Shown here in pieces: positions 17,848-26,374 of a DNA stretch of 64,000 nt (position 1 is the stretch's first letter; every line of letters begins with the position of its first letter). The position numbers were made by a program, and so were the translations under genes. This DNA is from Thermococcus sp. M39 (GTDB lineage Archaea; Methanobacteriota_B; Thermococci; Thermococcales; Thermococcaceae). Under the pieces are notes generated by a model. That model made no database searches and had not been told where the DNA came from. It saw nothing but the letters and a program-made list of their open reading frames with translations. Where the stretch lies: positions 1 to 64,000 of the forward strand of contig NZ_SNUG01000004.1 of the NCBI RefSeq assembly GCF_012027325.1, given 5' to 3'.

Positions 17848-18279
17848 ATGGCGTACTGGCTCTGTATTACGAATCGTGATAATTGGGAAGTTATTAAAAA
17901 GAAGAACATCTGGGGCGTGCCAAAAAGACACAAGAACACCATCGCCAAAGTTAAGCCAGGCGATAAGCTTGTCATTTACGTGAAGCAGGAAAGAAAGGAT
18001 AAGCAAATTCTAGAGCCAAAGATTGTTGGGATTTTTGAAGTTGTGAGTGAGCCTTATCAGGATTCAACCAAGATTTTTAAGTCTCCACCACACTTAAATG
18101 AAACTTATCCCTTGAGAGTGAAAGTTAAACCAATAAAGCTTGGAGAAATTGACTTCAAATCATTAATTCCAAAGCTGCAATTTATCACAAATAAAAAGAA
18201 GTGGAGCGGGCATTTAATGGGTAAAGCAATGAGGGAAATTCCGGAGGAAGACTACAAGCTGATTGAACGCTTGTTCTGA
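17848..18279 (+). CDS. EVE-domain (PUA superfamily) protein, PH1033-like
   Basis: The product ([20 protein letters not shown], then [20 protein letters not shown]) is very close to the Pyrococcus horikoshii EVE-domain protein PH1033 as I remember it. The end [20 protein letters not shown] also matches. EVE domains bind modified bases in DNA or RNA and are often coupled to modification-dependent restriction. The ATG at 17848 follows TTTAGGTGGT and gives 143 residues, the normal family length. Its closeness to a methylase locus may be meaningful, but this gene is also common in thermococcal chromosomes without such neighbours. Confidence 0.85.
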   Translation: MAYWLCITNRDNWEVIKKKNIWGVPKRHKNTIAKVKPGDKLVIYVKQERKDKQILEPKIVGIFEVVSEPYQDSTKIFKSPPHLNETYPLRVKVKPIKLGEIDFKSLIPKLQFITNKKKWSGHLMGKAMREIPEEDYKLIERLF

Positions 18280-18367
18280 AAAATGTTTTCTTATTCTCTT
18301 GGTTTTGATGTTTTTAACCATACTTGTTCCTAAAGTCCCCCAAATTCTTTTCAGCAATAGTGAAATG

Positions 18368-18982
18368 TTATTCCCTAAGCCCAACTGAATTAAGATAACC
18401 AAATGAGAAAAAGAAGAAATTCAGTAAATCAAAATTTAATCCCTTAACTACTCCTTCATCATGTTCTCTATTTCTTTCAATCTCCTTCTCGGCTCTAGCT
18501 CTTGTTTCGACGTCAAAACTACCCGTCAACATGCTTTCACTCGTCAAGTCAAGCATTGTATTGAGAGCTTCATCAAGATTCTCGACCTTACTCATTGCTT
18601 TCTCAAACTCCACCTGTATCTTTGCAACATCCTCCGCTCCAGGCCCTTCGGCGATGCTCTCAACTATGTCCTTGCTGAACTGAATAAAGTCAGCAGAAAC
18701 TTTAACAAGCTCTCTCTGCAACTCAGCTTCCTCCATTAACAGCAAAAGGCGCTTTGCTTGTATTATTCTCTGCTCTAATGCCAAATATTTAACTGCACTC
18801 CTCTTCAATAGGGCTTCATCCCCAAGCTTTGCAGCTTCCTTTCCCTGTAAAAATACCCTACGCTTGAAATTTTCGAGGTTATTTATGTATTGTTTTAAAG
18901 CCATCTTAGCCTTTCGCATTCTAACTTTTCTTTCAATCTCTTTTTCTTCCTTAGATTTCCAAAACTTGACTACAGGAATCAC
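18368..18982 (-). CDS. ESCRT-III/Snf7-like helical protein C, likely frameshifted near its end
   Basis: The protein has a basic first half and an acidic second half, with long helices in the ESCRT-III arrangement: RKAKMALKQYINNLENFKRR, then LEQRIIQAKRLLLLMEEAEL, then AKIQVEFEKAMSKVENLDEA. The last 30 residues as read (…LLNFFFFSFGYLN…) are unlike the rest. Deleting one A near 18471-18480 would give an ending EIEEIENMMKE with a stop at 18448, a plausible MIT-interacting helix. It overlaps the upstream kinase gene by 4 bp and is the last gene of the operon. The fold assignment comes from pattern only. Confidence 0.6.
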   Translation of the reverse strand: MIPVVKFWKSKEEKEIERKVRMRKAKMALKQYINNLENFKRRVFLQGKEAAKLGDEALLKRSAVKYLALEQRIIQAKRLLLLMEEAELQRELVKVSADFIQFSKDIVESIAEGPGAEDVAKIQVEFEKAMSKVENLDEALNTMLDLTSESMLTGSFDVETRARAEKEIERNREHDEGVVKGLNFDLLNFFFFSFGYLNSVGLRE

Positions 18983-21900
18983 CCGCCATTTTCCCTCTTA
19001 ATGCTGTGCACCAGAACCTTGAGCCTTTCTACGAAATCTTCACTAATAGGTAAGTCCTCCTTAATCAGCGCCTCAACCGTGCTTATCGCGTTCGTTAAGT
19101 CCGTGACGTTTTGCACCGTGTAGAACTTCAGGTCGTTGAGCGCGTTGAGGAGCTCCGCCTTTCTGTTGAGCTCAGCATAGGCTAAAGCTAACTTTCCTAA
19201 AGCTTCGACGACCATTCGCCTGTTCTTTAGGACTTCATCAGCAGTCTTACTTTGTTTTAGTGCTTCCATACTCTTTGCTAAGGATTTCTTCAGTTCTTCA
19301 ACCTCTTTTTCAAGCTCTGCTTTTCTCTTCTCTGCTTTGCTGAGCTTTTCCAAGTCCTTGAAAAACTCATCAACCGACTGGTATCTAGCTTCCTTCTTCT
19401 TGGCTAAGAGCTTCTCAAAAATTGCATCGTATTTTGAAAGCTCTGGATCTATTTTTGAGGGTGGAATGAACTTGTAGTTCTCATCTACTATTTTGCCGAA
19501 GACCTCCTCGTAGGTATAGCCCTCGAAGGGCAACCTGCCGGTGAGGAGCTCGTAGAAGGTAACTCCTAACTGCCAGATGTCAGTTCTTGCATCAGTATTA
19601 CCATACTTGCTTGGCATCAGTTGTTCTGGTGCCGCATACAATGGTGAGTAGCCAGCAGAGCTCATTCTCCCAGAAGTTGCCGTTCCAATCTTTGCCAGTC
19701 CCCAGTCGGTAATCTTGGGCGTTAAGTCGGATTTCAGGAGGATGTTCAAAGGTTTCAGGTCGCGGTGGTAGATGCCCTTGCTGTGGGCGTACTTCAGCCC
19801 CTCGACTATACCCTTGATTAATTTTAAGGCCCTTTTCTCATCAACAGGCTTCGGGTACTTGTCAAGGTCTCTGACGACCTTATCCCCTACCTTTGCTCCC
19901 TCGATGTACTCCATCTCAAGGTATGGAACTGGCAGAATGTCTACGTCGTAAAGCTTCACTATGTTTGGATGATTGAGGTGAAGCCATGTTGAGACCTCAC
20001 GGATGAAGGTCTTGCTCGTCCTCTCGTCTATCCTCGGTATCTTGAGTGCAACCACTTTTCCGTCCTTCTTGCGCTTGACCTTGAAGACCTTTGCAAAACC
20101 TCCCTCGCCGAGGAACTTGAGGGGTTCGTAGCGGGAGAGAAGTTCTACAGGAAATCCTGGGATTAGTGAACTTGTAGTGCTTTCCGTTTTCTCCCTCTTT
20201 TCTGGGACTGGTACCGGAGCTGGTTTCTTCGAGGAGGATTGCAATGGAGCTTTCGCCAGTTTTGCTCTCTCTTTTTTGAGTGGGGGTTTGGGTTTTTCTA
20301 CAGCTGATTGTCTCTCCTTTGATTTATCCCTCATCTTCAAGGCAGCGCCAATGATGCCTAGAACTATGAGCCCAGTAAGGAGGTAGGTTTTGGGAATTCC
20401 TCCCCCTGTTGCTGTCTGAGCAGTTTGGGTTAGAGCTGGCGAGTCTCTCCCTCCTGAACTCTCACTTGTGATTGTTGTAGTGGATGAAGTGGAACTGGTT
20501 GTTTGAGATGGGATAGTGGTTTGCGGTTTTATCAGGATTAGACTTGCTGTGATATTTGTCTTCTCACCAGGGTTAATAGTTACAATCTTCGTGAAGTTCT
20601 GATATCCCTCCTCAACGACCTTCAATTCATAAGTTCCAGGAGTGAGGTTAAGTGTTAATGGGGTTATTCCATGATAAGTTCCGTTAATGTAAACTCCCGC
20701 TCCAAGAGGATTAGAGTTAATAATAAGAGTCGCTAGCTGAGCATTGAGTTGGACATTAACTACTGTAGTTTTATTTGGATTGATAGTTACTGTTGTGTTA
20801 TAACTGTGATAACCTGTTTTGGATGCCTTTAAAGAGTGCTGGCCAGTTGGGAGCATATAGTTTTCTAATGGGGTATCACCTACGTAGTTCCCGTCAATGT
20901 ATACTCTGGCTTTTGGAGGATCAGAGTACACAGTTAAATAACCAGAATCCAAGCTCAGATTGGCAGTTGTGTTTTTAGTTTTCTCATAGGATACCTCCTT
21001 TGAGAGGGATACATAATACACTTTGTTAGAAGTTCCGAAGGCAATATGCTTCATTTCGGGGGATATCGCAAGGCTGTGAACAGAGAAGGTGAGATGATAT
21101 GAGTCCACAACATTTCCTTCAATGTCAAATAGATATACTCCACTTCCGCCTCCCGAGACTATCAGACTTCCATTTTCACTAACAGCGACGTCATTGACAG
21201 GATTTCCAGTATCGTAACTCCACTGCAATTGTCCCTTCTTTGTGAATAGATACACAATACCAAGGCCACTCTTTTCAGTTCCTACAGCTATATAATTGCC
21301 ATCATTACTTATTGAAATGCTTGAAACGCCCCCCTGAGTTTTGTAGTCCCATACGAGATTTCCGGTAGTATTGAAAACGTAAATGTGACCGGATGAATAA
21401 TTGGATGTGGAAGTGCCAACAACAACCAAATCATCGTTTATGAACTTGACAACCCTTACATTCTGAGGAATAGGAACTTTCCAGATAAGATGCCCTGTGA
21501 TGTCAAAGAGATAAACTCCCAGTTCATAAAAACCAACCGCTATGTATTTTTCGCTTTTTGAAAATGCTATTCCCTTTTCTGTGACGTATCCTCTTATGTC
21601 TGGATAGTCCCATAGTAACTCGCCTGTGATGTTATAAAGGATTATAACTCCATTGCACTCAGTCGCTATGTACTTGCTTCTTGGAGATATTGTGACTGCA
21701 TGAAAAGCATTTTCTGGAGAGCCTGCAATCTCTGGAGGTATTAATTTGTTCGTAAGTTGGCCATCTCTGTTCAGGATGTAAAGACCCCCTTTGCTCCCAA
21801 CTGCTATATACCTGCCATCTGGGGAGACTGAAATGCCAGATACCCATGATGATATCTGATATCTCCACCTGAGAGTACCGTTTAGGGAAAGTCCATATAT

Positions 21901-22185
21901 CTCGCTTTTTTCAGATGTTGATGTTCCGATGACTATGAAATCCCCCGTAGATGGCATGTCGATATCCTGTATAGGAGTGGCTGTGGTGTACGTGAAGGTA
22001 GGAGACAGTAAATTCTCCCCCAAGACTATTTGAGAACTGATACTTGAGAACAACAAAACTATGAACAGAACTATTGAGAATAGTTCTGAGACAGTTCTCT
22101 TCTTTGTTTGAGGAATTACTCCCCGAACTTCTCTGCCTGCTTTTTCTGTTTTCCAATCTTCCTTGGATTCCCAGAGACGGATCAT
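18979..22185 (-). CDS. Transmembrane Hanks-type Ser/Thr kinase with propeller and two PEGA domains
   Basis: The order is: signal/membrane segment (LFSIVLFIVLLFSSI, about residues 35-50); an outer beta-propeller of WD40/PQQ type (about 60-400, repeats such as GISVSPDGRYIAVGSKGG); two PEGA domains (VYSDPPKARVYIDGNYVGDT and IINSNPLGAGVYINGTYHGI, about 418-555); a Ser/Thr-rich linker; a membrane helix (about 600-618); a basic linker; and a kinase domain from about 686. The kinase has GEGGFAKVFK, the VALKI lysine, HRDLKPLNILL and TDWGLAK, with DWG replacing the usual DFG, plus APEQL. A helical C-terminal module shared with the other two kinases follows. It probably senses envelope state and phosphorylates the ESCRT-like partners; substrates are inferred. 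Confidence 0.85.
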   Translation of the reverse strand: MIRLWESKEDWKTEKAGREVRGVIPQTKKRTVSELFSIVLFIVLLFSSISSQIVLGENLLSPTFTYTTATPIQDIDMPSTGDFIVIGTSTSEKSEIYGLSLNGTLRWRYQISSWVSGISVSPDGRYIAVGSKGGLYILNRDGQLTNKLIPPEIAGSPENAFHAVTISPRSKYIATECNGVIILYNITGELLWDYPDIRGYVTEKGIAFSKSEKYIAVGFYELGVYLFDITGHLIWKVPIPQNVRVVKFINDDLVVVGTSTSNYSSGHIYVFNTTGNLVWDYKTQGGVSSISISNDGNYIAVGTEKSGLGIVYLFTKKGQLQWSYDTGNPVNDVAVSENGSLIVSGGGSGVYLFDIEGNVVDSYHLTFSVHSLAISPEMKHIAFGTSNKVYYVSLSKEVSYEKTKNTTANLSLDSGYLTVYSDPPKARVYIDGNYVGDTPLENYMLPTGQHSLKASKTGYHSYNTTVTINPNKTTVVNVQLNAQLATLIINSNPLGAGVYINGTYHGITPLTLNLTPGTYELKVVEEGYQNFTKIVTINPGEKTNITASLILIKPQTTIPSQTTSSTSSTTTITSESSGGRDSPALTQTAQTATGGGIPKTYLLTGLIVLGIIGAALKMRDKSKERQSAVEKPKPPLKKERAKLAKAPLQSSSKKPAPVPVPEKREKTESTTSSLIPGFPVELLSRYEPLKFLGEGGFAKVFKVKRKKDGKVVALKIPRIDERTSKTFIREVSTWLHLNHPNIVKLYDVDILPVPYLEMEYIEGAKVGDKVVRDLDKYPKPVDEKRALKLIKGIVEGLKYAHSKGIYHRDLKPLNILLKSDLTPKITDWGLAKIGTATSGRMSSAGYSPLYAAPEQLMPSKYGNTDARTDIWQLGVTFYELLTGRLPFEGYTYEEVFGKIVDENYKFIPPSKIDPELSKYDAIFEKLLAKKKEARYQSVDEFFKDLEKLSKAEKRKAELEKEVEELKKSLAKSMEALKQSKTADEVLKNRRMVVEALGKLALAYAELNRKAELLNALNDLKFYTVQNVTDLTNAISTVEALIKEDLPISEDFVERLKVLVHSIKRENGG

Positions 22186-22239
22186 ACCTCACACCCAATT
22201 TTCTATTTTTATGCTATGCATCGGAACATTAAACATTAC

Positions 22240-23373
22240 CTATCCTTTCCACACCACTACGGTCACATTGTCCTTCGTCACTGGCAGGGCATCTTCAATC
22301 AGCTTTCTAACAATCTCTTCCGCACTCTTTCCTTGCGATACAATCTCTGCAATTCTGCTGTCATCAACGTAGTCGTGCAGTCCGTCAGTGCTCAGCAACA
22401 AAACATCACCCCTCTCAAGCTCCCACTCGTAGAAATCAACGCCGAAGTCAATACCCAAGGCTTTAGTGATAATATTTCTCATTGGGTGCCTTTTAGCTTC
22501 TTCCTCCGTTATCTCCCCCTTATCAAGAAGTTGTTGGACAAAGGAGTGATCTTTAGTTCTTGAAACAATTTTTCCGCCCCTTATGAGGTAAGCCCTGCTG
22601 TCGCCGGTGTTTGCTATAATCGCTTTTCCGTTTCTGATAAATGCCGTAACTAATGTTGTTCCCATTCCCTCTCTCTCACCAATGGCGTTCTTTTTAATCT
22701 TCTTGTGGGCAAGCTCATGGGCCTTTCCTAAGAGCGCCTTAACTTCTTCCTCGCTCATTTCCTTAGTGTCTTCCCGCTCAAAGATCTCCTTGAGTGTATC
22801 AACAGATATTTGTGAAGCAACTTCGCCGGCGTTGTGTCCGCCCAGCCCATCGGCAACCGCTAATAGATATGCATCAGGAAGTTTGAGGATGAGGAGATTG
22901 TCCTCATTGTTCTCCCTGTTGCCGATGTGGGAAATTCCAAAGGCCCTTTCAGCTTTTACCTCGATGAAAGAGTCAGTTTTTCTGACCTCAGTTGAAGATT
23001 CCTTTGACTGACGAGAGCGATAAATATAGACACCAGCTCCAACTCCAGCAAGCAGGAAAAGCCCGAGAATGGGCAAAAGTGACATTTCTGACTCTTCTGA
23101 CTTTGGCAGGCTTAGGACAACTTCTTTTTTCTCTCCAGGAGTTAGCGTTACTGTTGTTGCATTCCACGCTTTTCCATTGGTGACGTTGATAATATAAACT
23201 CCTGGGTTGAGCGTTATGTTGAGAGAAGTTCTGCCTTTAAGTGTGCCGTTTATGTAAATGGGGGCATTAACAGGCTCAGATGTTATTACTAAAGTACCAT
23301 TAATGGGAACAACTCCCCCTGCAACAAGACCGGTTAAAAATAAAAAAATAAACAAGAAAACAGCGTTTTTCAT
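22240..23373 (-). CDS. Membrane PP2C-type Ser/Thr phosphatase with PEGA ectodomain
   Basis: A signal peptide (FLFIFLFLTGLVAGG) is followed by an external PEGA domain (ITSEPVNAPIYINGTLKGRT, to about residue 92), one membrane helix (LLPILGLFLLAGVGAGVYIY) and a cytosolic PP2C/PPM phosphatase from about 140. The metal-binding motifs are VADGLGGHNAGEVAS, ANTGDSRAYLI, STDGLHDYVDD and KDNVTVVVW. PP2C enzymes reverse Hanks-kinase phosphorylation. The PEGA ectodomain is of the same type as in the kinase downstream, suggesting the two read the same external cue. The start overlaps the second kinase gene by 4 bp. Confidence 0.9.
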   Translation of the reverse strand: MKNAVFLFIFLFLTGLVAGGVVPINGTLVITSEPVNAPIYINGTLKGRTSLNITLNPGVYIINVTNGKAWNATTVTLTPGEKKEVVLSLPKSEESEMSLLPILGLFLLAGVGAGVYIYRSRQSKESSTEVRKTDSFIEVKAERAFGISHIGNRENNEDNLLILKLPDAYLLAVADGLGGHNAGEVASQISVDTLKEIFEREDTKEMSEEEVKALLGKAHELAHKKIKKNAIGEREGMGTTLVTAFIRNGKAIIANTGDSRAYLIRGGKIVSRTKDHSFVQQLLDKGEITEEEAKRHPMRNIITKALGIDFGVDFYEWELERGDVLLLSTDGLHDYVDDSRIAEIVSQGKSAEEIVRKLIEDALPVTKDNVTVVVWKG

Positions 23374-25184
23374 GCATTGTCCTCCTTTACTTCCATTTTT
23401 ATGTGGGAAATTAACTCATTGAGTCTCTGTGCAAATTCATTGCCAATTGGAATGTCCTCGTTGATGTAGTATTTCAAGTATTCTCTAGCAGCTTCAACGT
23501 CCTTCTTGAGTTCTTCGCTCTTTACATAATACTTCAGGCTTCCAAGAAGCTCCAATAACTCTGATTGTGAATTAAGCTCACAGTAGAGCATAGCAAGCTT
23601 TTGGTAAAGATCAAGGATCTCAAGCGTTTTGAGTTTTGCCTCTTCAGCGCTTCTGCTCTTCTTAAGCTCCAGCTTGCTTCTGTTGAGGTCTTTCTTTAAC
23701 TCTGCTACTGTCTTTTTGAGCTCCTTTCTCTTTCTAACAACCTTTTCGAGCTCTTCTAAGGCTTTCAGAAGCTCATCAGCACTTTGGAAGCGGTCTTCTT
23801 TTCTCTTTGCCAATGCCTTTTCAAAGAACTGATCAAAGATGTAAAGTTCTGGATTGAATTCGCTTGGCTTCTTTGGTAAATAGTTCGGATCGGTTATTTT
23901 TCCTATCAACTCTGCTTGGGAGTGACCTTCATATGGGGGTTGCCCAGTGAGAAGCTCGTAAAGAACCGCCCCAACTTGATAGAGATCGGTTCTATGATCT
24001 GTATGTCCGTAGTGGCTTGGCAGTAACTGCTCAGGAGCAGCATAGAGAGGAGTGTACCCTGTAGCAGTCTTCGAAGATGTTGTGACGCCTATCTTTGATA
24101 ATCCCCAATCTGTAAGCTTCGGAGTAAAATTATGCTTAAGCAAGATGTTTAGGGGTTTAATGTCCCTGTGCAGAACATTTTGGGAGTGGGCGTATTTGAC
24201 AGCTTGAGTAACTCCTTTGACAAACCTAAGTGCAAGCTCTTCATCAACAGGCTTGGGATATTCTTCCAAAGAACGGATTGTTTTTCCATTCAGGTTAATC
24301 CCTTCAACATACTCCATTTCTAAGTGCGGGATTGGGAGAATATCAGCTTCATAGAGTTTCACGATGTTTGGATGATCCAGATGAAGCCACGTGCCAACTT
24401 CTCTGAGGAAGACCTTACTGGTCTTTTCATCAATGCGCGGGATTTTTACGGCTACAATCTTGCCATCACTCTTGCGCTTGGCCTTGAAAACTTTAGCAAA
24501 ACCACCTTCACCGATAAACTCTAAAGGCTCATATTTTTTGAGAAGTTCCGAGGGAAAGAGTTCTTTTGCTCTTGAGATGGACTTTTTTGTATGTGGCGTT
24601 TGTTTTTTGGTTCGGTTTTTGTTTCTAAGATATAGCCCTATTCCTGCTCCAATTCCAACCATGAGTATTACTACCACAAAAAAGCTATCTGAACTTGAGG
24701 ATGCGCTAGAATATCCACTACTAGAATATCCACTGTATGTTGTTGGCTTTTTGACAGTGAAGCTAACATATTTTGTTATGGAACTTCTTTTATCACTTAC
24801 GACCCCGGGATCTGTGTACTCTACCTTAACTTGGATTGATTTAGACCCCTCTTCTTCGTTGTTTGGAACAAAAATTTTGAACTTAAATGTTCTCTGCTCA
24901 CCCTCTGGAATTTTAGATACTGATGCAGAAGGTGGTGAGACAACAATATTGCTGTACCCTTCAACTGTGGGTGTTACTACAACATCATTGGCATCATCAT
25001 CTCCCACTTCTTTAACAGTAACTGTTAATGTGGCTGCTTCCCCAGGTTCCAGTACTGTAGGGAAGATATTCACATTGACTTCAATTTTTGTAGTTCCACC
25101 AATAGCAGCATTCAATGGAGTTGTACATATTAAAAAACCAAAAATAATTAAAAGAACAATAGACTTTACATGTCTCCTCTTCAT
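23370..25184 (-). CDS. Transmembrane Hanks-type Ser/Thr kinase with CARDB-like ectodomain
   Basis: A signal peptide (SIVLLIIFGFLICTTPLNAA) precedes an external beta-sandwich (VNVNIFPTVLEPGEAATLTV through about residue 150) resembling CARDB/NEW-type domains. A Ser/Tyr-rich linker and one membrane helix (FFVVVILMVGIGAGIGLYL, about 170-188) follow. The kinase spans about 220-480 with GEGGFAKVFK, AVKIPR, HRDIKPLNILL, TDWGLSK (DWG instead of DFG) and YAAPEQLLP. The C-terminal helical part (LYQKLAMLYCELNSQSELLE) matches the other two kinases. It lies 3 bp after the Vps4-like gene and overlaps the phosphatase gene, so all three are cotranslated. Confidence 0.88.
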   Translation of the reverse strand: MKRRHVKSIVLLIIFGFLICTTPLNAAIGGTTKIEVNVNIFPTVLEPGEAATLTVTVKEVGDDDANDVVVTPTVEGYSNIVVSPPSASVSKIPEGEQRTFKFKIFVPNNEEEGSKSIQVKVEYTDPGVVSDKRSSITKYVSFTVKKPTTYSGYSSSGYSSASSSSDSFFVVVILMVGIGAGIGLYLRNKNRTKKQTPHTKKSISRAKELFPSELLKKYEPLEFIGEGGFAKVFKAKRKSDGKIVAVKIPRIDEKTSKVFLREVGTWLHLDHPNIVKLYEADILPIPHLEMEYVEGINLNGKTIRSLEEYPKPVDEELALRFVKGVTQAVKYAHSQNVLHRDIKPLNILLKHNFTPKLTDWGLSKIGVTTSSKTATGYTPLYAAPEQLLPSHYGHTDHRTDLYQVGAVLYELLTGQPPYEGHSQAELIGKITDPNYLPKKPSEFNPELYIFDQFFEKALAKRKEDRFQSADELLKALEELEKVVRKRKELKKTVAELKKDLNRSKLELKKSRSAEEAKLKTLEILDLYQKLAMLYCELNSQSELLELLGSLKYYVKSEELKKDVEAAREYLKYYINEDIPIGNEFAQRLNELISHIKMEVKEDNA

Positions 25185-25187
25185 TTT

Positions 25188-26372
25188 TCACCCTCCAAAC
25201 TCCTCCGCCCACTTTTCATACCTTTCAATTTCCTTCCTAGTCAGTGGAGACTTAATCTTCTTAAACGCCTCCTCAAAGTCCCTCATCTCAAGCGGTCTCG
25301 TCCTTAAAGCACGCTTTCTGAGTTCTTCAAATGGAAGCGAAGCGAGCTTGTACAAATCTTTGTTCTCCTCCCGTATCATGTTCCAAATCGCTTGCTGGCA
25401 GAGGTTTCTGATGTCTCTACCAGAATAAAACCTCCTAACGCTTTCCTCGGCTATCGCGTCTAAATCAAGTTTTGAGATATCCAATCCACGCGTGTTAATT
25501 TTGATTATTTCCTTTGTAGCCTTTTTATCAGGTAGCGGAACATAAATCCTCCGTGGAAAACGCGAGAGAACTGCCTCATCCAAGTCCCATGGAGTATTTG
25601 TTGCCGCTAACGTTAAAACAAGCAAGTCGCTCTTCTTATCTTGAAAGCCATCGAGTTCAGTCAGAAGGGTAGAAAGCATCCTCCTTGAAGCTTCGCTTGT
25701 TTCATTGGAACGCTTGGTGGTTAGGGCATCTATTTCATCAATGAAAACTATTGACGGCGCCCTCTCCCTTGCCACTTCATAGAGGGCCGTTATGATTTTG
25801 CTCGACTCTCCGAAGTACTTGCTGAGGACATTTGATGCCTTGACGTTAAAGAACGTGGCGTGCAAACTTCCAGCAGCAGCTGAAGCGAGTAAAGTTTTAC
25901 CTGTTCCAGGAGGTCCGAAGAGGAGTATGCCCTTCCACGGTTGGATTGACTCGGGCTTTTGAAGAGCAGCAATGACGACGGTCTCCATGAGCAGGACTTT
26001 TACATCGTTAAGACCTCCAATGTCGTTCCACGTCACGCTTGACTTGGCTATGAGGCCCTTCACGTATTCCCTGAACTGGTCTTGCTCTTTCTCTTCTTCG
26101 GCTTTCGTTTTTCTGCCCTCAGCACTTACGACGGCTTTTTTGCCGAATTCACCTTTTTCAATCTTCTTGGCAGTTTGTTCCCATTTCTTCGCTTTTTTCA
26201 GGTAGAAGTCGCTGTTGTAGGATACATGTTTTGCGAGCTCTTTCAAAAGGGTGGCACACTTTAAGGCCTTCTTCCTTGCGGTTTCCATATCTCCTTTAGC
26301 AACAGCTTTATCAAACTCCCTCTTCGTTTTCTCAAACTCGTTCAATAAAGGACCAGATAAATCAACGGGCAT
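25188..26372 (-). CDS. Vps4/CdvC-like AAA ATPase with N-terminal MIT-like domain
   Basis: Residues 1-80 form a three-helix MIT-like domain (NEFEKTKREFDKAVAKGDME, TARKKALKCATLLKEL). A linker and one AAA module follow: SVTWNDIGGL, Walker A LFGPPGTGKTLLASAAA near 156, pore loop KASNVLSKYFGESSK, Walker B SIVFIDEIDAL near 210, sensor LAATNTPWDLDEAVLSRF. The protein ends EIERYEKWAEEFGG, very like the C-terminal helix of Vps4/katanin-class AAA proteins. Vps4 hexamers pull apart ESCRT-III filaments through MIT contacts. ATG 26372 is chosen because GGAGGT lies just upstream; the earlier TTG overlaps that site. Its neighbours encode ESCRT-III-like proteins and kinases, which supports a membrane-remodelling role. 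Confidence 0.85.
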   Translation of the reverse strand: MPVDLSGPLLNEFEKTKREFDKAVAKGDMETARKKALKCATLLKELAKHVSYNSDFYLKKAKKWEQTAKKIEKGEFGKKAVVSAEGRKTKAEEEKEQDQFREYVKGLIAKSSVTWNDIGGLNDVKVLLMETVVIAALQKPESIQPWKGILLFGPPGTGKTLLASAAAGSLHATFFNVKASNVLSKYFGESSKIITALYEVARERAPSIVFIDEIDALTTKRSNETSEASRRMLSTLLTELDGFQDKKSDLLVLTLAATNTPWDLDEAVLSRFPRRIYVPLPDKKATKEIIKINTRGLDISKLDLDAIAEESVRRFYSGRDIRNLCQQAIWNMIREENKDLYKLASLPFEELRKRALRTRPLEMRDFEEAFKKIKSPLTRKEIERYEKWAEEFGG

Positions 26373-26374
26373 TT

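Noticed and set aside
24391-25428. 345-codon plus-strand frame opposite the second kinase
   Set aside because: Its composition (Leu/Ser/Thr-rich) mirrors the antisense of Lys/Glu-rich genes; the minus-strand kinase is unmistakable.
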